Below, in pieces: positions 27,055 through 35,500 of a DNA stretch of 54,696 nucleotides (positions are counted from its first letter, which is position 1; each line of letters opens with the position of its first letter). A program made the translations under genes and the position numbers. The stretch spans positions 1 to 54,696 of the forward strand of contig NZ_NFLJ01000019.1 in NCBI RefSeq assembly GCF_002160865.1, in the 5' to 3' direction. This DNA comes from Massiliimicrobium timonense (lineage in GTDB: Bacteria > Bacillota_I > Bacilli_A > Erysipelotrichales > Coprobacillaceae). The notes beneath the pieces were generated by a model, which saw only the letters and a list, made by a program, of their open reading frames with translations, was not told the DNA's origin and made no database searches.

Positions 27055-27107
27055 TTGACAAAGAATATGAATAGGTATATAGTAAATATATGAAGAAGTG
27101 TTCATAT
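27055..27107 (+). promoter_or_regulatory. Promoter and ArsR-type operator of metal efflux operon
   Basis: TTGACA (27055-27060) and TATAGT (27078-27083) are spaced 17 bp. Immediately downstream, ATATGAA (27088-27094) and TTCATAT (27101-27107) form a perfect 7-bp inverted repeat with a 6-bp spacer, the form seen in CadC/SmtB-type operators. It sits on the transcription start, so regulator binding would block initiation. Confidence 0.75.
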
Positions 27108-27128
27108 GTTCATTGAAAGGATGATGTT

Positions 27129-27476
27129 ATGGGAATGAATCAAGAAAATATAGAAGTTCATGAAGATATTGTCAAGCGTGTTCAGGATAAACAACCGGAT
27201 GATGAATATTTATATGAATTAGCTGATTTATTTAAAGTTTTTGGAGATACAACACGTATTAAGATTCTCTATGCGTTGTTTGAAAGTGAATTATGTGTAG
27301 GGGATATTGCTTTAGTTTTAGGAATGAGTCAGTCAGCAGTGAGTCATCAGCTGAGAGTACTTAAAGATAGTAAATTGATTAAATTCAGACGTGAAGGAAA
27401 GGTTATTTTTTATTCATTAGATGATGATCATGTCAGAACAATTATGTCTATGGGTATGGAACATGTAGAAGAATAA
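27129..27476 (+). CDS. ArsR/SmtB family metal-sensing repressor
   Basis: The 115-residue protein has a winged helix (LADLFKVFGDTTRIKILYAL, about 31-50; recognition helix MSQSAVSHQLRVLKD, about 66-80). The alpha-5 zinc-site spacing is intact: Asp99-x-His101, ten residues, His112-x-x-Glu115, comparable to CzrA/SmtB. In the alpha-3 motif (ELCVGDIA) only one cysteine of the CadC ELCVCD pair remains, so this is likely a Zn(II)-type alpha-5 sensor rather than a Cd/Pb alpha-3N sensor. It leads an operon with an HMA protein and a P1B-ATPase and has an operator on its own promoter. Confidence 0.9.
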   Translation: MGMNQENIEVHEDIVKRVQDKQPDDEYLYELADLFKVFGDTTRIKILYALFESELCVGDIALVLGMSQSAVSHQLRVLKDSKLIKFRREGKVIFYSLDDDHVRTIMSMGMEHVEE

Positions 27477-27493
27477 GAAAGGGGAAAAGGAAG

Positions 27494-27712
27494 ATGAAAA
27501 AGACTTATAAAGTGGATGTGGATTGTGCAAACTGTGCAGCTAAAATGGAAGAAGCTGTTAAAAAAACAGAAGGTGTCAAAGATGCAACTTTAAGCTTTAT
27601 GACTTTAAAGTTAAAAGTTGAATTTGAAGATGGAGTCAATGTTGATGAAGTGATGCAAAAAGCTTATAAGAATTGTAAAGTTGTTGAAGATGACTGTGAA
27701 ATTTATTTATAA
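27494..27712 (+). CDS. Stand-alone HMA heavy-metal-binding protein
   Basis: This 72-residue protein is one ferredoxin-like HMA domain with the metal-binding CxxC motif in VDCANCAAKMEE (Cys11, Cys14) and a further cysteine pair near the end (NCKVVEDDCE). In most Zn/Cd ATPases this domain is the N-terminus of the pump; here it is a separate gene 17 bp after the repressor. The following ATPase lacks it, so it probably acts as a split metal-delivery or sensor domain. Confidence 0.9.
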   Translation: MKKTYKVDVDCANCAAKMEEAVKKTEGVKDATLSFMTLKLKVEFEDGVNVDEVMQKAYKNCKVVEDDCEIYL

Positions 27713-27715
27713 AAT

Positions 27716-27770
27716 AAATTCCCTTTAAAAGGGATATTTATTTGATTTATATATGAATGAATGAACATAT
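27716..27770 (+). promoter_or_regulatory. Intercistronic hairpin and second ArsR-like half-site pair
   Basis: CCCTTTAAAAGGG (27721-27733) is a short palindrome without a T run. At 27751-27770 ATATGAA and AACATAT, 6 bp apart, resemble the operator at 27088 with two mismatches in the right half. Either a second, weaker operator gives the ATPase gene its own metal response, or this is chance similarity. Confidence 0.4.
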
Positions 27771-27794
27771 ATTAAAATGAATAGGAGCGTTTTT

Positions 27795-29669
27795 ATGAAT
27801 AAAAAACAAAAGAAAGTTCTTTATAGAATTCTGTTGTCTTTAGGATTTATGATTGGAATCATCATTGTCACTTCATATGTTTCTTTAAATTTATATGTTG
27901 AAGTGATTCTTTATTTGATACCTTATGTCATTATTGGGTATGATATTTTAAAAAAAGCGATAAAAGGTATATTAAAAAGACAGGTTTTTGATGAAAACTT
28001 TTTAATGGCAGTAGCCACTGTAGGAGCCATGTGTTTGGGTGAATTTAGAGAAGGTGTGGCTGTTATGTTGTTTTATCAGATTGGAGAATTGTTTCAAAGT
28101 GTTGCAGTCGGTAAAAGCCGTCGTAATATTGCAGCATTAATGGATATTCGTCCTGATTATGCAAATATGGTCATAGATGGTGAAATTCAAAAAGTGGATC
28201 CAGATGATGTAGAGATTGGTAGTGAAATCATTGTGAATCCTGGAGAAAAAGTACCTATTGATGGGATTATTGTGGAAGGGAATACAACATTTAATACAAG
28301 TGCTTTGACAGGAGAAAGTGTACCAAGAGATGCACATTGCGGTGATGAAGTCATCAGTGGTTTTATTAATATGACTGGTGAAATTAAAGTGAAAACGACA
28401 AAAGAATTTGGTGAATCAACAGTATCTAAAATTCTTGATCTGGTAGAAAATTCAAGTATGAAGAAATCACGTTCAGAAAACTTTATTACTAAGTTTGCCA
28501 GATACTATACACCAGCCGTTTGTTATAGTGCGTTGGCATTAGCAATTATTCCACCCATTGTTTTGATGCTGATGGGTCAAGATGCCTCATGGGGTGATTG
28601 GATTATTCGAGCTTTAACATTCCTCGTTATCAGTTGTCCATGTGCTTTGGTTATCTCTATACCTCTCAGTTTCTTTGGTGGTATTGGCTGTGCTTCAACA
28701 AAAGGAATTTTGGTGAAGGGATCTAATTATCTTGAAGCACTTGCCAGTGCGAAATATATTGTTTTTGATAAAACAGGAACATTGACAAAAGGTGTTTTTG
28801 AAGTGACACATATTGATCCCGTTGGCAATTATGATTCACAACAGTTATTGTATTATGCAGCCCATGTGGAAATGGCTTCTAGTCATCCTATCAGTTTAAG
28901 TTTACAAAAAGCTTATGGACAAACACTAAATCGAGATGTTGTGCATAATATTGAAGAAATAGCAGGACATGGTATTCGTGGAACTGTTCAAGGACATGAA
29001 GTTTATGCGGGTAATGAAAAATTGATGCATAAGATAGGTATAGAAATCAATGGTCATCATCCTGAAGGAACAGTTGTGTATATGGCAATAGATCATCAAT
29101 ATGCTGGATGTATTGTGATTTCTGATGTTGTGAAGGCAACTTCTCAAGTGGCTATAAAATCATTGAAAGATCAAGGTATCAAAGAAACAATCATGTTGAC
29201 AGGAGATTCAAATCAAGTGGCCCAAAAGGTTGCGAAAGAGATTGGTATTGATCGTGTTTATAGTGAACTTTTACCAGCGGATAAAGTTGAAAAAGTAGAA
29301 GATATATTACAAAACAAGGGTGAAAAAGAAAAAGTTGCTTTTGTAGGAGATGGGATTAATGATGCACCGGTTTTATCACGTGTAGATATTGGTATTGCGA
29401 TGGGTGCTTTAGGTTCAGATGCAGCCATTGAAGCAGCGGATATTGTTTTAATGGATGATGATCCAGCCAAGATTTCATTAGCAATGAAAATCTCTTTAAA
29501 AACTTTAAGAATTGTAAAAGAAAATATTGTATTTGCTTTAGCTGTGAAGTTTATCTGTTTATTCTTAGGAGCAATTGGTATTGCGAATATGTGGTTAGCC
29601 ATCTTTGCAGATGTAGGTGTTATGGTTATTGCAGTTATTAATGCAACACGTGCTTTAAAAATAAGGTAA
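27795..29669 (+). CDS. Zn/Cd/Pb-type P1B heavy-metal-exporting ATPase
   Basis: The 624-residue P-type ATPase shows TGES in the actuator domain, the transmembrane CPC motif (VISCPCALVISIP, about 278-290), the phosphorylation loop DKTGTLTKG (about 325-333), the HP dipeptide (SSHPIS), and GDGINDAPVLSRVDIGIAMG. The last helix pair contains the FADVGVMVI Asp typical of Zn2+/Cd2+/Pb2+ pumps (ZntA/CadA). It begins directly with membrane helices; no fused HMA domain. AGGAG precedes ATG 27795; the ATG at 27777 lies before that site. Product in the plasma membrane; role metal export. Confidence 0.95.
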   Translation: MNKKQKKVLYRILLSLGFMIGIIIVTSYVSLNLYVEVILYLIPYVIIGYDILKKAIKGILKRQVFDENFLMAVATVGAMCLGEFREGVAVMLFYQIGELFQSVAVGKSRRNIAALMDIRPDYANMVIDGEIQKVDPDDVEIGSEIIVNPGEKVPIDGIIVEGNTTFNTSALTGESVPRDAHCGDEVISGFINMTGEIKVKTTKEFGESTVSKILDLVENSSMKKSRSENFITKFARYYTPAVCYSALALAIIPPIVLMLMGQDASWGDWIIRALTFLVISCPCALVISIPLSFFGGIGCASTKGILVKGSNYLEALASAKYIVFDKTGTLTKGVFEVTHIDPVGNYDSQQLLYYAAHVEMASSHPISLSLQKAYGQTLNRDVVHNIEEIAGHGIRGTVQGHEVYAGNEKLMHKIGIEINGHHPEGTVVYMAIDHQYAGCIVISDVVKATSQVAIKSLKDQGIKETIMLTGDSNQVAQKVAKEIGIDRVYSELLPADKVEKVEDILQNKGEKEKVAFVGDGINDAPVLSRVDIGIAMGALGSDAAIEAADIVLMDDDPAKISLAMKISLKTLRIVKENIVFALAVKFICLFLGAIGIANMWLAIFADVGVMVIAVINATRALKIR

Positions 29670-29690
29670 CAAAACTGTTACCTTTTCTTT
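29663..29690 (+). terminator. Terminator of metal efflux operon
   Basis: AAGGTAACA/TGTTACCTT (29663-29671, 29676-29684) with an AAAC loop is followed by a T-rich tract. Confidence 0.88.
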
Positions 29691-29740
29691 TGATTTTTAA
29701 CGTGATATAATAGGCTTCTGGATAGGAAGGTGTGTTTGAT

Positions 29741-30601
29741 ATGAGTCATCGAATGATTAAAAACATAGCAGGAGTTTTCATTGGAAATACACTTTATGCT
29801 TTAGCTGTATTATTGTTTATTGTTCCTAATGGATTGATTACAGGGGGATCAACTGGTTTATCTATAGGTGCTTTTCATCTTTTCGGTATACCGATGACAT
29901 TATTTTTATCAGTTTTTAATATTATAATGTTTTGTTTAGGTTTCTTTGTTTTAGGAAAAACCTTTGCATTCACAACATTAATCAGTACTTTTTATTATCC
30001 ATTGATTTTAAATGTTTTTGAAAATACCATTGGTTATACTCAAATGACAACAGATCCTTTATTAGCTGCATTGCTTGGTGGGGTTATGATAGGAAGTGCT
30101 ATAGGTCTTGTGATTAAGTGTAATGCTTCTACGGGAGGAATGGATATTCCACCATTAATCATTAATAAAAAGACAGGTATTCCTGTCTCTGTTTCAATGT
30201 ATGCTTTTGATTTTTTAATTTTATTAGTTCAGATTTTTTATACAAATAGAGAAATGGTTTTGTATGGAATTGTTTTAGTAGCTACTTATACAATTATTTT
30301 GGATAAGGTTTTGGTTGTGGGGAAAGCACAAACAGAAGTTATGATTGTTTCCAAAGAATATGAACGTATCAATGAAATGATTATCCATGAATTAGATCGT
30401 GGAACAACAATGTTGAAATCTATTTCAGGTTATATGAAAAATGAATATCCAGTGATTTTAACAGTTATTTCTCATCGTGAATTGCCACGATTAAATCAAC
30501 GGGTTTTAAATATTGATGAACATGCTTTTATGATTGTCAGTAAAGTCAATGAAGTTAAAGGAAGAGGTTTTACATTTAAAAAAGAATATATTGAATCATA
30601 A
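29741..30601 (+). CDS. YitT family membrane protein
   Basis: The 286-residue protein has an N-terminal block of about five membrane helices (YitT/DUF161; PNGLITGGSTGLSIG and NASTGGMDIPPLI are family signatures). A cytoplasmic DUF2179 domain lies at about 200-286 (AQTEVMIVSKEYERINEMII, HELDRGTTMLKSISGY). Function is unknown, probably transport. ATG 29741 is preferred because AGGAAGG ends 11 nt upstream; the GTG at 29732 is too close. It is followed closely by mrp. Confidence 0.85.
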   Translation: MSHRMIKNIAGVFIGNTLYALAVLLFIVPNGLITGGSTGLSIGAFHLFGIPMTLFLSVFNIIMFCLGFFVLGKTFAFTTLISTFYYPLILNVFENTIGYTQMTTDPLLAALLGGVMIGSAIGLVIKCNASTGGMDIPPLIINKKTGIPVSVSMYAFDFLILLVQIFYTNREMVLYGIVLVATYTIILDKVLVVGKAQTEVMIVSKEYERINEMIIHELDRGTTMLKSISGYMKNEYPVILTVISHRELPRLNQRVLNIDEHAFMIVSKVNEVKGRGFTFKKEYIES

Positions 30602-30636
30602 TGATAAAAGATATAATGAAAGAATGGAGGGAAATT

Positions 30637-31455
30637 ATGAGTCAAGATTGTAATCATGATTGTCAATCATGTCAGGAAGATTGTCAAGAAAGAAGTTTTT
30701 TAGCACCAATGAATAAAGATTCACATATTAAAAAAGTGATAGGTGTTGTAAGTGGTAAGGGTGGTGTAGGAAAATCATCTATAACATCTTTATTGGCCGT
30801 TTTAAAACAAAGACAAGGATATCAATGTGCCATTTTAGATGGAGATATTACAGGTCCTTCTATTGCAAAAACATTTGGTGTTGAAGGAACACAGATTTAT
30901 TCTAATGGAGAGTCCATTATTCCAGCGAAGTCTTTAGAAGGTATTCGTATTATGTCAACAAACCTTTTATTAAACGATAGTGAAGAACCTGTTGTCTGGC
31001 GTGGCCCTATTTTAGCGGGAATGATTAAACAGTTCTGGAGTGATGTGCAATGGGGAGATGTCGATTATATGTTTGTAGATATGCCTCCAGGTACTGGAGA
31101 TGTGCCATTAACGATTTTTCAATCATTACCATTAGATGGTATTGTTATTGTGACAAGTCCTCAGGAACTTGTCAGTATGATTGTTTCTAAAGCTGTTAAT
31201 ATGGCTAGAACAATGAATATTCCTATTCTTGGTATTGTAGAAAATATGAGTTATGTTCAATGTCCTGATTGTGAAAAGAAGATTTTTGTATTTGGGAAAA
31301 GTCATTTACAGGATGTTGCGAAAAAGTATGACTTACATATTTTAGGTCAATTACCTTTGGATAGCGAATTAACTCAGCTTTCTGATATGGGAATGATAGA
31401 AAACTACTCATCTAAGTGGTTGGATGCCTTTGAAAAGGAAATTGAATTTTTTTAA
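30637..31455 (+). CDS. Mrp/NBP35 family ATP-binding Fe-S carrier protein
   Basis: The 272-residue MinD-superfamily ATPase has the deviant Walker A SGKGGVGKSS (about 37-46), DGDITGPSIAK, and VDMPPGTGDVPLTIFQ. The cysteine pair lies in VQCPDCEKKIFVFG (about 208-221). The N-terminus adds a cysteine-rich stretch (CNHDCQSCQEDCQE, about 5-18) like eukaryotic NBP35. Such proteins carry and transfer [4Fe-4S] clusters. GGAGG precedes ATG 30637; the ATG at 30601 overlaps the yitT stop but has no site. Confidence 0.93.
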   Translation: MSQDCNHDCQSCQEDCQERSFLAPMNKDSHIKKVIGVVSGKGGVGKSSITSLLAVLKQRQGYQCAILDGDITGPSIAKTFGVEGTQIYSNGESIIPAKSLEGIRIMSTNLLLNDSEEPVVWRGPILAGMIKQFWSDVQWGDVDYMFVDMPPGTGDVPLTIFQSLPLDGIVIVTSPQELVSMIVSKAVNMARTMNIPILGIVENMSYVQCPDCEKKIFVFGKSHLQDVAKKYDLHILGQLPLDSELTQLSDMGMIENYSSKWLDAFEKEIEFF

Positions 31456-31470
31456 TTTGATAGTATTTTA

Positions 31471-31503
31471 AAAAATCATGGCGATGTCGTTATGATTTTT
31501 TAT
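31471..31503 (+). terminator. Terminator after mrp
   Basis: AAAAATCAT/ATGATTTTT (31471-31479, 31492-31500), with an inner CGA/TCG pair, runs into Ts. Confidence 0.85.
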
Positions 31504-31620
31504 ATTCCTTTTTTGTTGATTTGATTATAAAATAGATAATAATGTATTTAATTTGTTCTTATAAATATTTGATATATCTTTATTGTTATGATATTCTTTT
31601 CTATAGGTGGTGAAAACATT

Positions 31621-32322
31621 ATGGCAAAATATAAAAATGTTGCAAGTGATATAATTGAGAGAATAAAAAAACATGAATTTAAAGATATTGGAAAATTACC
31701 AACTGAGGATGAGATGATAGAATATTATAATGTATCAAGAAATACAATTCGTTCTGCTTTGAAAACACTGACAAGTCAGGGAGTTATTTATTCAAGACAA
31801 GGAAGTGGCTTTTATATACGTCAACGAAGTAATGATAATTGTATACCTATTACGGGAACGAATGGATTAACATATGATTTTCCGCATAATACTTTTACAA
31901 ATGTTGTGCTTTCGATAGAATTATTAAAAGCTGATGAAATACTAGCAAAGAAAATGTTTTGTGAAGTAGGTGATTCAATTTATTTTTGTAAACGATTGAG
32001 AATTCTTGATGATAAGAAATTTGCATTGGAATTTAGTTATTATAATCAAAAGATTGTTCCTTATTTAGGAAAAGAAATAGCTGAAAAATCAATTTATAAT
32101 TATTTGCAAGATAATTTAAAATTGAAGTTCGGATTTGCTGATAAACACATTTCTGCGATTAAATTAAATAAAGAACAAGCAGAACTTCTTGAATTAGAGA
32201 CTGGAGATCCAGGATTGGTTATTGCAGATACAGTTTATTTGGATAATGGAATGATGTTTAATACTTCACAAGTTATCTATAATTATAAATATGCAAATTT
32301 TTATGCGATGGCAGTTAGGTAA
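31621..32322 (+). CDS. GntR/HutC family transcriptional regulator
   Basis: The 233-residue protein has an N-terminal GntR winged helix (KLPTEDEMIEYYNVSRNTIRSALKTL in its middle, about 24-50; wing GVIYSRQGSGFYI) and a UTRA effector domain from about 85 onward with SIYNYLQDNLKLKFG. UTRA regulators usually sense sugars or sugar phosphates. GGTGG precedes ATG 31621. The only large neighbour is the GH5 glycosidase 230 bp downstream, whose promoter has a perfect palindrome, so this regulator is its likely controller. Confidence 0.88.
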   Translation: MAKYKNVASDIIERIKKHEFKDIGKLPTEDEMIEYYNVSRNTIRSALKTLTSQGVIYSRQGSGFYIRQRSNDNCIPITGTNGLTYDFPHNTFTNVVLSIELLKADEILAKKMFCEVGDSIYFCKRLRILDDKKFALEFSYYNQKIVPYLGKEIAEKSIYNYLQDNLKLKFGFADKHISAIKLNKEQAELLELETGDPGLVIADTVYLDNGMMFNTSQVIYNYKYANFYAMAVR

Positions 32323-32462
32323 GAAGAGATGAAATTTATAATTGTATAATTCAGTTATGGGAAGAAATTTTAATAAAAAAATTTCTTTTTTTATTAAAAT
32401 ATATTTAAAGACTAGATTGTTATTGAAAATTAAATTTATACCAACAAATTTTTTGAAAGGGC

Positions 32463-32517
32463 TTTACATTTTTAAGATAATGGGATATAATGCATAATGT
32501 AAATATTGGTACCAATA
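32463..32517 (+). promoter_or_regulatory. Promoter and palindromic GntR operator of GH5 gene
   Basis: TTTACA (32463-32468) and TATAAT (32486-32491) are spaced 17 bp. A perfect 14-bp palindrome TATTGGTACCAATA (32504-32517) covers about +7 to +20 of the transcript. A half-site-like TATACCAA lies near 32436. Position and symmetry are those of a roadblock repressor site. Confidence 0.7.
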
Positions 32518-32551
32518 AATAAAAAAAATTCTAACAAATCGGAGGGAACAA

Positions 32552-35500
32552 ATGAAAGGTAAAACGATATGCAAATTATTAAAAATTGTCATGTTATTGA
32601 TTTTTGTTTTAGGTAGTACACCCGTAGAGATTTATGCTTTAGAAAATGAAGCAAAGGCGCCTTTAATGTTTGAAGATTTTGAAGGAACAGAAGAGGGGAT
32701 TATAGCAACGAACGATGCTGAATTTAGTCTTGTTGAAGGTAGTGCAACAGGTCAAGGAAATAAGGTTGCTCAATTAAAGGTTACATCTAGTGATTGGCCT
32801 AGTATTACTCATCGAAGTTTAAAGATTGAAAAAGATGAGTCTGTAGATGTATCTCATTATAAATATATAACTTTTTGGATTAAAGACACTACGGGGCAAT
32901 CAAATAGTGTGAGATTATCTTTGATTGATAAGAATGGAAAATTTGTAGAAGGTGAATGGAGCGAAAATGCAGCCATTGGAAAATGGTGTCAATTATCGAT
33001 TGATCTAGATAAATTTTCTAGTCTTGATTTAACATCAATTACTGGTTTATATATTGGAGAATGGAATGAAGGTACATATCTTATAGATGATATACAGTTT
33101 AGTGATGTTTTAGCAAAAGATTTAAGTGTAAGTGCTAGTATACCATCAGGGACTTATTTTGACTCATTTTCTGTTGATTTAAGTAGTAAAGATGGTCAGA
33201 ATATTTATTATACAACTGATGGAAGTCAACCAACCACATCTAGCAAAAAATATCAAGATTCTATAGATGTTCACGATGATATGGATATTAAAGCTATTGT
33301 AGAAGTCAATGGAAATATCAGTGAAGTTTATGAATTTCATTATACAATTGACCATAATCTAAAGACATACTATACACCAGTTGTTGTTCAAACGTTTGAA
33401 GAAAGAATAAGTGCAACAGCAAGTGCAAATGCTAAAGTCGAATTAACAAGTGATGAAAAACATAAAGGTCAACAAAGTTTAAAGTATGAAAGAACAGCTA
33501 GCGGTGGGACTAGTGCATCTGATGGAAGTATAAAAGTTGATTTTAATCATCCTGTTAATGGAACAGATTTGAAATATTTAATTTTTTATATTAAAGATAC
33601 GCAAGGAAGTAACACAATGCAGATTTCTTTGATTGATGAAGATGGCAAAGAATCAAGCTATGATTGGCAAACTCCTTCAACACTAAAAAATAGCTGGAGC
33701 CAATATTTTATTGAACTTGATGATATTCAGGGAATTGATAAGACAAAAATTTCAGGAATGAGATTAGGTCAATGGAATGCAGGAACATATTATATTGATG
33801 ATATTTATTTAGATAATTATTTATCAACAGGAATTCCAGAATTAAAACCATCAGCTGTGGAAATGAGTATTGATGATGGGTATCGTTTTAAAGATACATT
33901 ATCTTTATCATTGAGTAATGATCAAAATGCACCCATATATTATACAGTTGATGGAACTCAACCAACAAAGGATAGCCAATTATATAGTAATAGGATTACG
34001 CTTAATGGGACAACAACGATTAAAGCAGTGACTTATGATAATGGTGTATATGGCGATGTTGTCACAAGAACGTATACAAAAGATGAAAATGTCTTAACTG
34101 ATGTTACAAGTGATAAAGAAACTGGTAAATATGTGAAACCGATGGAAGTAACTTTACAAACAGTTGATTCTCTTGATATTTACTATACAACTGATGGAAG
34201 TACACCAACTGTTAATAGTACAAAATATAAAACTCCAATATCAGTTGATCATACAACAGTTATTAAAGCTGTATCTAGTAAAGATAATCAATTAGGAAAT
34301 GTTATGACGTTTGAATATCAATACCCAAGTGTACCTGCAAAAGTTACAGCAAGTAAGGATCAATTGTTATTCAATAGTGCGACTACAGTAGAATTTATCA
34401 GTGATCCAGATGCAACTATATATTATACAACAGATGGTAGTCAGCCTGATACAAACAGTCAAGTTGCTGAAGGATATGTAAATATTGATAAAACAATGAC
34501 AGTTAAAGCGATGGCTTATCGTGATGGAATGGCTAGTGGTGTGTCTACTTTTGAATATGTTATTGTACCAAAAGCAGTTGTTGCAGATAAAAAAGCAGGA
34601 ACATATCAAGGGTCAGTTGTTGTTGAGATGAGAGTACCAGATACAGATCAAGTAGAAATTTATTATACAACTGATGGTAGTGATGTTACTGTTGAAAATG
34701 CTATACATTATACACAACCAATTCTGGTAAGTGAGAATACAACTTTTCGTGTTGCAGCTACTTATAAAAATAGCTCAAGTTTAGGTGAACAAAGCACACA
34801 TCAATATATTATTAAACCAATTGAAAAAGTTGTGAAACCTGTTATTACACCAGCTAGTGGATGTTATGGACAAAGACAACTTGTTTCTATGCATACTGAT
34901 ACAAATCAAGGAAAGATTTATTATACATTAGATGGTTCAACTCCTAATTTAAATAGTCAATTATTTGAAAAAGATTTTTATGTTGATCAAACCACAACTG
35001 TTAAAGCTGTAACGGTTAAAGGAAATCAAATGAGTGATATTGTGACAAACACTATTGAAGTTACTGAGCAATCAAGTCCTTTCTTAAAAACTGATGGTAA
35101 AGTTATTCGTAATAATTATGGTGGTGGAGAAGTTGTCCAATTAAAAGGAACAAATATTGGAGGCTGGCTTGTGATGGAAAATTGGCAGTGTCCAGTGAAT
35201 TCACCAGATCAGAAAACGACGTTAAAAGTACTGACTGAACGTTTTGGAGAAGAAAAGGCGTGGCAACTTATTAATACTTATCAAGATAATTGGTTTACTG
35301 AAAAAGATTTTGATGTATTAAAGGACGAAGGTGTTAATTGTTTAAGATTACCAGTAACATATTTTGAAATGGCTAATGAAGATGGAACACTTAAGTCAAG
35401 TGCTTTTGAAAGAATTGATTGGGTGATTGAAAATGCTTCAAAACATGATATGTATGTATTGATTGATATGCATGGAGCTTTCGGGTCACAGAATGGTAAA

